Of a DNA stretch of 64,000 nucleotides, positions 9,754 to 19,087 are shown in pieces (positions within the stretch are counted from its first letter, which is position 1; every line of letters begins with the position of its first letter). Both the position numbers and the translations under genes were made by a program. The stretch comes from Vibrio atypicus (GTDB lineage Bacteria > Pseudomonadota > Gammaproteobacteria > Enterobacterales > Vibrionaceae), in the NCBI RefSeq assembly GCF_009811315.1, contig NZ_BLID01000013.1:31881-95880 (forward strand), in the 5' to 3' direction. Below the pieces are notes generated by a model. It did not search any database and had not been told where the DNA came from. It saw only the letters and a list, made by a program, of their open reading frames with translations.

Positions 9754-10481
9754 TAAACCAGACCTCTACTGCTTCGGCAGCTTTCTGCCCTGTCTGAAAA
9801 TTGAATCCATTCAAGCCAGTATAATGTTCTGGCAATTTACAAGGTCATCAATTTGGCAAAAAATTCACAGAAAAGCAACATAACTAGAATAAAAAGTTGA
9901 AATGGAACAAAAAACAAGCAGCTTAGCAAAATAAATATGCGTACTAGCGAAATGATACGTTAGTTCTTACCTCTTATTTATTCCATAAAAGACACCATAT
10001 CTACTGGCCTAAACTCTAATATCGTAGAATTAAAAATTCTCTACGCAACATCATAAAATGAATAAGTATTCTATCTGCCACGTAGAATTAGCATTAACAA
10101 ATATAAAACATAACACCAAATCAATAATGAAATTCAATACGAAACCCCAAAATATAACAGGAAATTAGGATTAAAATTAGATTAAACCTTAATTAGACAG
10201 CCTAAGCTGCCGTGACTATTTAAGGTAAGTTTAGTCGAGTATTTGCACTATATGAAATTGCTTGTAGCACTATTTATTGATAGACCAGGGTTAAATTTCG
10301 ACCTAGTAGAGAGTGGAGATTTTTCAGGCGAGTCGCATTCTTGGCGCGAGTGAATCGAGAGTTTTTTAAACTCCGGGTAAGCCTCACTTTGGTTTCAGAG
10401 CAGCGATCAAACGCTAGAAACTTTCTGACGCAGGCAGCCAATTGAAGCTTTCTTGAAGTTCTAGCCGAGAACTCCAGATGT
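9754..10481. other. 730-bp non-coding interval between peptide ABC operon and tRNA array
   Basis: I find no convincing gene. The left 500 bp is very AT-rich and holds the promoter side of the minus-strand transporter operon (a TATACT hexamer is visible upstream of 9754). CGTAGAATT occurs twice between 10020 and 10095, once as part of a small hairpin. The right 170 bp (about 10310-10480) is clearly richer in GC, directly follows the tRNA terminator and has no open frame of note. It could hold an untranslated RNA, but I see no terminator-promoter pair to prove it. Confidence 0.4.
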
Positions 10482-10510
10482 AAAAAAGCCCTAGTCTTTC
10501 GACTAGGGCT
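10482..10510 (-). terminator. Terminator of tRNA array
   Basis: On the minus strand, AGCCCTAGTC pairs with GACTAGGGCT around a GAAA tetraloop and is followed by six T. It lies 8 nt after the last tRNA-Pro. Confidence 0.9.
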
Positions 10511-10517
10511 TCAATAG

Positions 10518-10594
<77 letters not shown>

Positions 10595-10603
10595 AGCAAA
10601 TCA

Positions 10604-10680
10604 TGGGGTGGCTAACGGGATTTGAACCCGCGACAACCGGAATCACAATCCGGGACTCTACCAACTGAGCTATAGCCACC
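10604..10680 (-). tRNA. tRNA-His (anticodon GTG)
   Basis: A 77-nt cloverleaf with the extra 5' G typical of tRNA-His and encoded CCA. The anticodon stem CCGGA/TCCGG encloses TTGTGAT. It differs from the second His copy by one T-loop base (TTCAAAT here against TTCGAAT there). Confidence 0.96.
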
Positions 10681-10723
10681 ACTAAATTATATTGTTTACC
10701 GCTATCAGCGTTAAACTAAATAG

Positions 10724-10800
<77 letters not shown>

Positions 10801-10836
10801 ACATGGTATTTTTTTACTTGGTTTACGTTATAGAGG

Positions 10837-10900
10837 TTTAACCCTCTGGTCCCGCTTATTCCAAGAGCCGAGATGCGCTACAAAACACGCTATTCACCGA
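10837..10900 (-). pseudogene. Decayed tRNA-Pro remnant
   Basis: Read on the minus strand, the segment begins like the intact tRNA-Pro (CGGTGAATAGCG, then TAGCGCATCT) and later contains GACCAGAGGGTT from the 3' anticodon arm. The D-arm is altered, the anticodon loop is replaced by unrelated bases (around GGCTCTTGGAATAAGC), and the T-arm and acceptor 3' half are missing. It cannot fold as a tRNA. It lies between intact His and Pro genes, so it is probably a broken tandem copy. Confidence 0.8.
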
Positions 10901-10952
10901 CTTATGTTTTATCTCATTTCCACAAGAAAGGAAGCAAAGCTACCTAAATAAA

Positions 10953-11029
10953 TGGGGTGGCTAACGGGATTCGAACCCGCGACAACCGGAATCACAATCC
11001 GGGACTCTACCAACTGAGCTATAGCCACC
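10953..11029 (-). tRNA. tRNA-His (anticodon GTG), second copy
   Basis: A 77-nt cloverleaf with 5' GG start, anticodon loop TTGTGAT and encoded CCA. It is the second tRNA in transcription order, after tRNA-Arg. Confidence 0.96.
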
Positions 11030-11062
11030 ACTGAAATTTTTACCGATAAACCTTTAGGCGAA

Positions 11063-11139
<77 letters not shown>

Positions 11140-11152
11140 ATGCCCTATCGGC

Positions 11153-11190
11153 GGAGTGGAATAATACGGATATCACACTAGGCCGTCTAG
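11153..11190 (-). promoter_or_regulatory. Possible promoter of tRNA array
   Basis: On the minus strand, CTAGAC (11185-11190) and TATTAT (11161-11166) are 18 bp apart, followed by a GC-rich stretch just before the tRNA-Arg 5' end, as expected for a stringently controlled stable-RNA promoter. The -35 match is poor, so the exact element is uncertain. Confidence 0.35.
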
Positions 11191-11418
11191 TACTTTTTCA
11201 ACTTTTTTTATCGTTTGATGCCTTTTTGGGCAATTAAAGTGTGATAAACCCCTATTTCCCATTAGATAACTGCTAGGAAGGAGGTAACTTGCTGTTTATT
11301 GCAACAAGTTAACAGGATATAATCACCCATTATTTACATTGATTTAACAGGTTAGCCCTGTTGGTCATTGCCACACTCTTATAATAGGTAAGCATGAACT
11401 TACCTTCAGGAATGTAAA

Positions 11419-11841
11419 GTGAGTTTAATGGATATGTCTCAAAAAATCTTAACCGCTTTGGTTGCTGCAGTAACCTTTTCTAGCGCCTCTTTTGCAGCAA
11501 GTGTTAGCCAAGAAGAATATGATGCGATTGCAGAACGCATTAAACCCGTTGGTGATGTTTACCTAGCTGGCGCTGAGCCGGTAAAAGCGGAGCCAACTGG
11601 CCCACGTGATGGTGCAACGGTTTACGGTACTTTCTGTATCGCTTGTCACGCATCAGGTGTGAGTGGTGCGCCAAAAACAGGCGATGCTGGCGATTGGGCT
11701 CCACGTATTGCACAAGGCAGTGACGTACTAGCAGACCACGCAATCAACGGCTTCAATGCAATGCCTGCGAAAGGTTCTTGTATGGATTGTTCAGATGACG
11801 AAATCATTGCCGCGATTGAGCACATGATCGAAGGCCTATAA
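11419..11841 (+). CDS. Cytochrome c5 family protein
   Basis: This 140-residue periplasmic monoheme cytochrome has a signal peptide ending near SFAAS and the heme-binding motif CIACH (Cys73, Cys76, His77). The likely axial methionine is in NAMPAKG, and a second cysteine pair (SCMDCS) is the disulfide typical of cytochrome c5. It carries electrons in the respiratory chain. Start: GTG at 11419 with AGGA 7 nt upstream; the ATG at 11428 is an alternative. A -10-like TATAAT lies at 11380-11385. A bidirectional terminator separates it from the convergent rep gene. Confidence 0.85.
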   Translation: MSLMDMSQKILTALVAAVTFSSASFAASVSQEEYDAIAERIKPVGDVYLAGAEPVKAEPTGPRDGATVYGTFCIACHASGVSGAPKTGDAGDWAPRIAQGSDVLADHAINGFNAMPAKGSCMDCSDDEIIAAIEHMIEGL

Positions 11842-11856
11842 CCTCATCTCTTCCAT

Positions 11857-11891
11857 ATAAAAATGGCTTGGTGAATACCAAGCCATTTTTG
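11857..11891. terminator. Bidirectional terminator between cytochrome c5 and rep
   Basis: AAAATGGCTTGGT pairs with ACCAAGCCATTTT around a GAAT loop, with A-run and T-run flanks on both strands. Confidence 0.9.
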
Positions 11892-11894
11892 TTT

Positions 11895-13913
11895 CTATTT
11901 TTTATTAAACATCGCTTTTAGGTTAGCAATATGCGCTTGGCCCTTCGCCATGCGTTCTTCTGCTGTTTGTGGCTTCTTGTGCACTTCCCACTCAAGGTCA
12001 TCGAAAGGCAGCTCATCTAAGAATCGGCTTTGCGTCGGTTTAATCAACTCACCGAATTGGCGACGCTCTTTACAGATAGTAAACGTCAGCTCTTTTTGAG
12101 CTCGTGTAATACCTACGTACATCAAGCGACGCTCTTCTTCTACGTTCTCTTCATCAATACTGGTTTGGTGTGGCAAAATGCCCTCTTCCGAACCAATCAA
12201 ATAAACGTATGGAAACTCAAGGCCTTTTGAGGCATGTAATGTCATCAACTGCACTGCATCACTATCTTCATCATCTTCACCCCGCTCCATCATGTCACGT
12301 AAGGTCAGGCGCTGAACCACTTCCTTGATGCTCTTCTCTTCTTTATCGTAATTATCACCTTCTAGGTCAGCAACAATCCAAGAGTAGAGATCAGAGACGT
12401 TCTTCATACGCATCTCAGCCGCTTTGGGGCTCGCAGAAGTCTCATAAAGCCAGTCTTCATAATTAATATCACGAACAAGCGAACGCACCGCCTCAACGGT
12501 ATCACCTCGCTCGGATTGATCGGCAATTTTCACAAGCCAAGTGGTAAATCGGCGTAGGTTTTCAAGTCCTCGACCAGATAGCGATTGTTCAAGCCCGAGC
12601 TCAAAACTGGCTTCAAATAAGCTTTTGCCGCGCATATTGGCGTAACTGCCCAGTTTTTCTAAAGTAACCGGACCAATTTCACGTCTTGGCGTGTTCACAA
12701 TACGCAAAAATGCATTGTCATCATCTGGGTTCACCAGCACACGTAAGTACGCCATGATGTCTTTGATTTCCGCCCGCGCAAAAAATGACGTACCACCAGA
12801 GAGCTTATAAGGCACTCGGTTCTGCATCAGAGATTTTTCAATCAAGCGAGATTGATGGTTACCTCGATATAAAACCGCGTAATCTTTGTATTCAGTACGA
12901 TTTAGAAACTTGTGAGCGATTAACTCACCCGTGACGCGTTCCGCTTCATGCTCTTCATTCTTCGCCATCAAGACCTTTAGCTTTTCACCATCAGGAATTT
13001 CAGAGAAGAGAGACTTTTCATACACGTGCGGGTTATTGGCGATCAAGATGTTCGCTGCACGTAAAATTCGACTGGTCGAACGGTAGTTTTGCTCAAGCTT
13101 AATCAGGCGCAGATTCGGGTAATCTTCACCAAGCAAGACTAAGTTCTGCGGCTTTGCACCACGCCACGAGTAAATAGATTGGTCATCATCACCTACAACC
13201 GTTAAGCGCCCGCGCTCACCGACAATCAATCGAACCAAATCATACTGACTGGTATTGGTATCTTGATATTCATCCACCAACAAGTAACGAATGCGATTCT
13301 GCCAACGCTGACGTACTTCTTCGTTAGTCTTAAGCAGCAATACGGGTAACGAAATCAAATCATCAAAATCGAGTGCGTTGTAGGCCTTCATCTGTTTTTG
13401 ATACATCTCAAAGCAGAACGCAAACAGCTGCTGTTGCTCACCTTTAGCTTGAGCCTTGACTTGATCCGGCGTCAACATGTCATTTTTCCAATTGGAGATC
13501 GCACTCATCAATTGGCGTAGCAGATCTTTATCGCCATCAAGCTGCTTTTCTGTCAACTCTTTCAACAGAGCAAACTGGTCTTGGTCATCAAACAGCGAAA
13601 AGCCCGACTTCAAACCCAAAGCTTTGTATTCGCGCTTAATGATGTTCAGGCCTAAAGTGTGGAACGTCGACACCATTAAACCTTTCGATTCATTTTTACC
13701 AAGAGTCTGACCTACACGCTCTTTCATTTCACGAGCGGCTTTATTGGTAAAGGTCACAGCAGCAATGTTTCGCGCTTTGTAGCCACACTGCTGAACCAAG
13801 TAAGCAATCTTATTGGTGATTACACGAGTTTTACCAGAACCAGCGCCAGCCAGTACCAAGCAAGGGCCTGATACATACTTTACTGCTTCATCTTGTCTTG
13901 GGTTCAGCTTCAT
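11895..13913 (-). CDS. rep: ATP-dependent DNA helicase Rep
   Basis: This 672-residue superfamily 1A 3'-5' helicase matches the usual Rep length. It has the N-terminal Q motif MKLNPRQDEAV, motif I AGAGSGKTRV (about 21-30), Ia TFTNKAAREM, II LLVDEYQDTN, III VGDDDQSIYSWRGA, IV LEQNYRSTSRIL, V LMTLHASKGLEFPYV and VI EERRLMYVGITRAQ. Rep displaces proteins ahead of replication forks and unwinds duplex DNA. UvrD is the main alternative, but UvrD is longer, and rep is near ilvYC in enteric bacteria as here. All helicase motifs are intact. Confidence 0.92.
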   Translation of the reverse strand: MKLNPRQDEAVKYVSGPCLVLAGAGSGKTRVITNKIAYLVQQCGYKARNIAAVTFTNKAAREMKERVGQTLGKNESKGLMVSTFHTLGLNIIKREYKALGLKSGFSLFDDQDQFALLKELTEKQLDGDKDLLRQLMSAISNWKNDMLTPDQVKAQAKGEQQQLFAFCFEMYQKQMKAYNALDFDDLISLPVLLLKTNEEVRQRWQNRIRYLLVDEYQDTNTSQYDLVRLIVGERGRLTVVGDDDQSIYSWRGAKPQNLVLLGEDYPNLRLIKLEQNYRSTSRILRAANILIANNPHVYEKSLFSEIPDGEKLKVLMAKNEEHEAERVTGELIAHKFLNRTEYKDYAVLYRGNHQSRLIEKSLMQNRVPYKLSGGTSFFARAEIKDIMAYLRVLVNPDDDNAFLRIVNTPRREIGPVTLEKLGSYANMRGKSLFEASFELGLEQSLSGRGLENLRRFTTWLVKIADQSERGDTVEAVRSLVRDINYEDWLYETSASPKAAEMRMKNVSDLYSWIVADLEGDNYDKEEKSIKEVVQRLTLRDMMERGEDDEDSDAVQLMTLHASKGLEFPYVYLIGSEEGILPHQTSIDEENVEEERRLMYVGITRAQKELTFTICKERRQFGELIKPTQSRFLDELPFDDLEWEVHKKPQTAEERMAKGQAHIANLKAMFNKK

Positions 13914-14051
13914 AGGTGTCTCAAAGGTGAAAATTAGTGGCGCATATAATAATGGTGCAACTGATCGATTGCTATGGTTAATCGTAACGCAATAACAAGG
14001 TCAGTATTTTCTTAATCACTATAAATAAGGCTGATTAATTAAAATACTTTA

Positions 14052-14101
14052 TTGCACAACTGTATAGTAGTTAGGCTATAATGAATGAACGTTCATTCAT
14101 T
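14052..14101 (+). promoter_or_regulatory. vexR promoter with overlapping TetR-type operator
   Basis: A perfect 20-bp palindrome, ATGAATGAACGTTCATTCAT (14081-14100; 22 bp with its flanking A and T), overlaps the -10 hexamer TATAAT at 14077-14082. A TTGCAC -35-like hexamer lies at 14052-14057 with a long 19-bp spacer. The palindrome ends 12 bp before the regulator gene, a classic layout for autorepression by a TetR-family protein. Confidence 0.8.
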
Positions 14102-14112
14102 GTGGTGGGGTT

Positions 14113-14694
14113 ATGTCTAGTAACACCAATATAGATAAGCGAGAGCAAATTCTAGCTGCAGCTGAAAAGCTCATTGCTGAATCTGGCTTTCAGGGCCTAT
14201 CGATGCAAAAACTGGCCAAAGAGGCTGGCGTTGCGGCGGGGACCATCTATCGATATTTCTCTGATAAAGAGCACCTCCTTGATGAAGTACGTTTGATGGT
14301 TTCAAGACGCATCGCCGACGCTGTGCAAGCAGGCGTGAGTGATGACATGCCTTTAAAACAACGCTATCGCATGATGTGGCTTAATATTTGGAATTTAGCC
14401 GCTTCAAATATTGATACTATTAGCAATCGCGTTCAGTATGAATCTTTGCCCTGTGCAAACAAGCGCAATACAAGGGAACTTGAGCGAGAAATGTTTGCCC
14501 AAGTGGATCGCTTGTTTGCTGAAGGTAAAGAACAAGGTGTCTTTAAGCCATTGGATAACGAAATTTTGTCGGGGCTTAGTTTTGAAGCGAGTGTCACACT
14601 CGCTCGCAAGCATGCTTTAGGGTTTTATCAACTGGACGATGACGCATTAGATGCCGCCATTGAAGCCAGTTGGGATGCAATAATTACACATTAA
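14113..14694 (+). CDS. vexR: TetR-family repressor of the adjacent RND efflux genes (VexR type)
   Basis: This 193-residue protein has an N-terminal TetR helix-turn-helix (about residues 9-55: ILAAAEKLIAESGF, then LAKEAGVAAGTIYRYF and DKEHLLDEV) and a C-terminal helical ligand-binding region. It heads a three-gene unit with a membrane-fusion protein (18-nt gap) and an RND pump. The position next to ilvC and ubiK matches vexRAB of V. cholerae, where the system exports bile acids, detergents and antimicrobials. It probably represses its own operon through the palindrome just upstream. The symbol rests on synteny and is less certain than the family. Confidence 0.8.
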   Translation: MSSNTNIDKREQILAAAEKLIAESGFQGLSMQKLAKEAGVAAGTIYRYFSDKEHLLDEVRLMVSRRIADAVQAGVSDDMPLKQRYRMMWLNIWNLAASNIDTISNRVQYESLPCANKRNTRELEREMFAQVDRLFAEGKEQGVFKPLDNEILSGLSFEASVTLARKHALGFYQLDDDALDAAIEASWDAIITH

Positions 14695-14712
14695 CTTGGA
14701 GTTCTAGTTGGA

Positions 14713-15819
14713 ATGAAAAAGTGGACTTTCTTTATGTTACTTATCGCAATACTGCTATTTGGCAGCGTGATAGGTTTCAATCTTTATAAACAGCAGAAGA
14801 TTGCCGAATACATGGCTAATCGTCCTGAACCAGAATTTCCTGTGACAGTGACTGAAGTACAGCCAGTAGATTGGGTACCTGTTATTGAAGCCATTGGTTT
14901 TATCGAACCAAACCAAGGTGTAACAGTTGCGAATGAAACCAGTGGCGTTATCGATCAGATTTCTTTTGAGTCAGGCACTCAGGTGGAAGATGGCCAGCCA
15001 TTAGTGTTGCTAGATTCTGCGGTAGAAAAAGCTAACCTAAAAAGTACTCAAGCTAAGCTCCCAGCAGCGCAAGCTAAGTACAAGCGTTACCAAGGTCTTT
15101 ACAAAAAAGGGTCTATTTCAAAAGAAGCTTACGATGAAGCAGAAGCAAACTACTTCTCTCTACAAGCTGATATTGAGAGCCTAAAAGCGTCTATTGACCG
15201 CCGTGAAATCAAAGCTCCATTTGCTGGTGTTGTTGGTATTCGTAACGTTTACCTTGGTCAATACCTACAAGCCGGTACAGATATCGTTCGTTTAGAAGAT
15301 ACTAGCGTAATGCGTCTGCGCTTTACGGTTCCGCAAACGGATATCTCTCGTATCAACCTTGATCAAGAAGTGGATATCTTTGTCGACTCTTACCCAGAGA
15401 TCGCTTTCAAAGGTTCTATTTCTGCTATCGAGCCTGCGGTAAACATTCAAAGTGGCTTGATTCAAGTTCAAGCAGACATCCCAAACAGCGATGGCAAATT
15501 GCGTAGTGGTATGTTCGCTCGCGCTAACATCATTCTACCTAAGCTAGATAACCAAGTAACACTGCCTCAAACCGCGATTACTTTCACTCTATACGGTGAC
15601 AACGTGTACATCATTTCAGAGAAAGATGGCGAGAAGCGTGTAACACAGCAAGTGGTTAAAGTGGGTGAGCGAACTCAAGATATCGCACACATTCTAGAAG
15701 GCGTTAAGCCAGGTGACGTGGTCGTAACTTCAGGCCAAGTTCGCCTAAGTAACCATGCAAAAGTTCGTGTAGTAGAAAGCGATGCAACTACTCCACCAGC
15801 TGAAACACCAATGCTGTAA
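14713..15819 (+). CDS. vexA: RND efflux periplasmic membrane-fusion protein (VexA type)
   Basis: This 368-residue HlyD/AcrA-family adaptor joins an inner-membrane RND pump to an outer-membrane channel. It has an uncleaved-looking N-terminal membrane segment (about 4-24) with no lipobox cysteine. A lipoyl half-motif follows (GVTVANETSGVIDQISFESG, DGQPLVLLD, about 75-110), then a helical hairpin around YQGLYKKGSISKEAYDEAEA and the second lipoyl half IKAPFAGVVGIRNVYLGQYL. A beta-barrel with RLRFTVPQTDI completes the layout. It overlaps none of its neighbours; the pump gene begins 11 nt later after a strong GGAGG. Confidence 0.88.
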   Translation: MKKWTFFMLLIAILLFGSVIGFNLYKQQKIAEYMANRPEPEFPVTVTEVQPVDWVPVIEAIGFIEPNQGVTVANETSGVIDQISFESGTQVEDGQPLVLLDSAVEKANLKSTQAKLPAAQAKYKRYQGLYKKGSISKEAYDEAEANYFSLQADIESLKASIDRREIKAPFAGVVGIRNVYLGQYLQAGTDIVRLEDTSVMRLRFTVPQTDISRINLDQEVDIFVDSYPEIAFKGSISAIEPAVNIQSGLIQVQADIPNSDGKLRSGMFARANIILPKLDNQVTLPQTAITFTLYGDNVYIISEKDGEKRVTQQVVKVGERTQDIAHILEGVKPGDVVVTSGQVRLSNHAKVRVVESDATTPPAETPML

Positions 15820-15830
15820 TTGGAGGCTTC

Positions 15831-18800
15831 ATGCGCTTTACTGATGTTTTTATTAAACGTCCGGTTTTAGCGGTATCGATCAGCTTTTTGATAGCTCTGC
15901 TTGGTTTACAAGCAATCTTCAAAATGCAGGTCCGTGAATACCCTGAAATGACGAATACAGTAGTAACGGTTTCAACCAGTTACTACGGTGCCAGTGCCGA
16001 TCTTATCCAAGGCTTTATCACTCAGCCCTTGGAGCAAGCGGTCGCACAGGCAGATAACATAGACTATATGACTTCTCAGTCGGTGCTTGGTAAATCTACC
16101 ATTACCGTCAACATGAAGTTGAACACCGACCCGAATGCGGCGTTGTCTGACATTCTGGCTAAGACTAACTCTGTTCGTTCTCAGCTTCCTAAAGAGGCAG
16201 AAGACCCGACAGTAACTATGTCTACAGGTTCAACGACAGCGGTACTTTACATTGGTTTTACCAGTGATGAGCTTTCTTCAAGCCAAATCACTGATTACCT
16301 AGAACGTGTAATCAACCCGCAGTTATTCACGGTTAACGGTGTATCAAAAGTCGACCTTTACGGTGGTATGAAGTACGCCCTGCGTATTTGGCTAGACCCA
16401 TCTAAAATGGCGGCTCTTGGTTTAACTGCGACTGATGTTATGGGTGTATTGAATGCCAATAACTATCAATCTGCGACTGGTCAAGCAATTGGTGAGTTTG
16501 TTCTTTACAACGGTAGCGCTGATACTCAGGTTTCTAACGTTGAAGAGCTGTCCAACCTTGTGGTTAGTACTGATGAAGGTGAAGTGACTCGTTTAAGTGA
16601 TATTGCAAAAGTAACACTAGAGAAGAGCCACGACGTTTACCGCGCAAGTGCGAACGGCCAAGAAGCGGTGGTTGCGGCGATCAACGCTGCGCCAAGTGCG
16701 AACCCAATTAACATCGCGGCAGATGTACTTGAACTGTTACCTCAACTAGAGCGTAACTTACCAAGCACAATCAAAATGAACGTGATGTATGACTCTACTA
16801 TCGCGATCAATGAATCGATTCACGAGGTAATTAAAACCATCGTCGAAGCGGCACTGATTGTACTCGTGGTAATCACGCTGTTCTTAGGCTCTTTCCGCGC
16901 AGTAATCATTCCGATTGTCACCATCCCGCTATCACTTATCGGTGTAGCTATGGTTATGCAAGGTATGGGCTTCTCGTGGAACTTAATGACACTACTGGCA
17001 ATGGTTCTAGCAATCGGTCTGGTAGTAGATGATGCGATCGTTGTTCTTGAGAACGTTGACCGTCACATTAAGCTAGGTGAATCACCATTCCGTGCTGCCA
17101 TCATTGGTACACGTGAAATTGCGGTACCGGTTATCGCGATGACATTAACGCTAGGTGCAGTATATGCGCCAATCGCATTAATGGGTGGTATTACAGGCTC
17201 GCTATTTAAAGAATTCGCCTTAACACTAGCAGGCTCGGTATTCGTATCCGGTATTGTGGCATTAACACTATCGCCAATGATGTGTTCAAAAATGCTGAAA
17301 GCCAACGAAGAACCAAGCAAGTTTGAGCAAAAAGTACATCACATCCTTGATGGTATGACGAACCGTTACGAGAAGATGCTAAAAGCAGTTATGCTTCATC
17401 GTCCTGTCGTACTCGCATTCGCTGTGATCGTATTCGGTAGCTTACCGCTGCTGTTTAAGTTCATTCCAAGTGAGCTAGCGCCTTCAGAAGATAAAGGTGT
17501 GGTGATGCTGATGGGTACTGCCCCATCGAATGCCAACTTAGATTTCATGCAAAACACCATGAACGATGTAAACGAAATTCTGTCTGATCAGCCAGAAGTA
17601 GCGTTTGCTCAGGTGTTTACCGGTGTTCCAAACTCAAACCAAGCCTTTGGTATTGCGTCTATGGTGCCTTGGAGCGAGCGTGAAGCGAGTCAGTCTGAAG
17701 TAGCGAACCGTGTAGGTGGTCTTGTTGGTAACGTACCTGGTATGGCGGTAACGGCATTCCAGATGCCAGAACTGCCTGGTGCGGGTTCGGGTCTACCGAT
17801 TCAGTTCGTTATCACAACACCAAATGCCTTTGAAAGCCTGTTTGCAATTGCAACCGAAGTGCTGACAGAAGTGAAATCGAGCCCGATGTTCGTTTACTCA
17901 GATCTTGATCTGAACTACGACTCGGCAACGATGAAAATCAACATCGATAAAGACAAAGCCGGTGCTTACGGTGTGACCATGCAAGACATTGGTATCACAC
18001 TAAGTACCATGATGGCAGATGGCTACGTAAACCGTATCGACCTTAATGGCCGTTCATACGAAGTTATCCCTCAGGTTGAGCGTAAGTGGCGTCTAAACCC
18101 TGAATCGATGAACAACTACTACGTGCGCTCTGCAAACGGCAAAGCGGTACCACTTGGTAGCTTGATTACGATTGATGTGGTTGCTGAGCCTCGCTCTCTA
18201 CCTCACTTCAACCAGCTAAACTCAGCGACCGTCGGTGCCGTTCCAGCGCCAGGTACTGCTATGGGCGATGCAATTACATGGTTTGAAGGTATTGCGACAG
18301 ACAAACTGCCAAGTGGCTACAACCATGACTACATGGGTGAAGCTCGCCAATACGTAACTGAAGGCAGTGCCTTGTACGCAACGTTTGGTTTGGCTCTAGC
18401 AATCATCTTCTTGGTTCTGGCGATTCAGTTTGAATCTCTAAAAGACCCGATTGTTATTATGGTATCAGTACCTCTTGCTGTCTGTGGTGCCTTAATTGCA
18501 CTTGCATGGGGCGCGGCGACCATGAACATCTACTCGCAAGTTGGTTTGATTACTCTGGTTGGTCTAATTACCAAGCACGGTATCTTGATTTGTGAAGTAG
18601 CAAAAGAAGAGCAATTGCATAACAAACTGGGTCGAATGGAAGCAGTGATGGAAGCGGCAAAAGTACGTCTTCGTCCTATCCTTATGACAACAGCGGCGAT
18701 GATCGCAGGTCTGATTCCACTGATGTATGCAAGTGGTGCTGGTGCGGCTCAGCGCTTCAGTATCGGTATCGTAATCGTTGCTGGTCTAGCGATTGGTACT

Positions 18801-18953
18801 CTGTTTACGCTATTCGTACTGCCTGTGATTTACAGCTACCTAGCTGAAAAACACAAACCTCTACCAGTTTTTGTTGAAGACAAAGACTTAGAGAAATTGG
18901 CGCGCATAGATGAAGCGAAAGCGGCACAACGTGAATTAGCGGATAACCACTAA
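15831..18953 (+). CDS. vexB: RND multidrug efflux pump (VexB type)
   Basis: This 1040-residue HAE1-type proton-driven exporter has the FIKRPVLAVSISF first span, a large porter loop, the TM4 proton-relay pair in LVVDDAIVVLENV, a second large loop, and the TM10 lysine in LVGLITKHGIL. Length and duplicated halves are normal. With the fusion protein just upstream it forms a tripartite pump. No outer-membrane channel gene is present, so a distant TolC homologue presumably completes it. The vexB symbol follows from synteny with V. cholerae (vexRAB beside ilvC). Confidence 0.88.
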   Translation: MRFTDVFIKRPVLAVSISFLIALLGLQAIFKMQVREYPEMTNTVVTVSTSYYGASADLIQGFITQPLEQAVAQADNIDYMTSQSVLGKSTITVNMKLNTDPNAALSDILAKTNSVRSQLPKEAEDPTVTMSTGSTTAVLYIGFTSDELSSSQITDYLERVINPQLFTVNGVSKVDLYGGMKYALRIWLDPSKMAALGLTATDVMGVLNANNYQSATGQAIGEFVLYNGSADTQVSNVEELSNLVVSTDEGEVTRLSDIAKVTLEKSHDVYRASANGQEAVVAAINAAPSANPINIAADVLELLPQLERNLPSTIKMNVMYDSTIAINESIHEVIKTIVEAALIVLVVITLFLGSFRAVIIPIVTIPLSLIGVAMVMQGMGFSWNLMTLLAMVLAIGLVVDDAIVVLENVDRHIKLGESPFRAAIIGTREIAVPVIAMTLTLGAVYAPIALMGGITGSLFKEFALTLAGSVFVSGIVALTLSPMMCSKMLKANEEPSKFEQKVHHILDGMTNRYEKMLKAVMLHRPVVLAFAVIVFGSLPLLFKFIPSELAPSEDKGVVMLMGTAPSNANLDFMQNTMNDVNEILSDQPEVAFAQVFTGVPNSNQAFGIASMVPWSEREASQSEVANRVGGLVGNVPGMAVTAFQMPELPGAGSGLPIQFVITTPNAFESLFAIATEVLTEVKSSPMFVYSDLDLNYDSATMKINIDKDKAGAYGVTMQDIGITLSTMMADGYVNRIDLNGRSYEVIPQVERKWRLNPESMNNYYVRSANGKAVPLGSLITIDVVAEPRSLPHFNQLNSATVGAVPAPGTAMGDAITWFEGIATDKLPSGYNHDYMGEARQYVTEGSALYATFGLALAIIFLVLAIQFESLKDPIVIMVSVPLAVCGALIALAWGAATMNIYSQVGLITLVGLITKHGILICEVAKEEQLHNKLGRMEAVMEAAKVRLRPILMTTAAMIAGLIPLMYASGAGAAQRFSIGIVIVAGLAIGTLFTLFVLPVIYSYLAEKHKPLPVFVEDKDLEKLARIDEAKAAQRELADNH

Positions 18954-18973
18954 TCTCTACGAAACTACGTATA

Positions 18974-18999
18974 AAAGGTCACTTCGGTGGCCTTTTTTA
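18974..18999 (+). terminator. Terminator of vexRAB
   Basis: AAGGTCAC pairs with GTGGCCTT around a stable TTCG tetraloop, followed by six T. Confidence 0.88.
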
Positions 19000-19087
19000 T
19001 TGCCGCTCTCTTTTTTAGCACTGAGCTAGCGACTTTTTCGCCACGTTTAAATAGAATGTAGCCAAAGATACAGGAGTTTTAGACACC

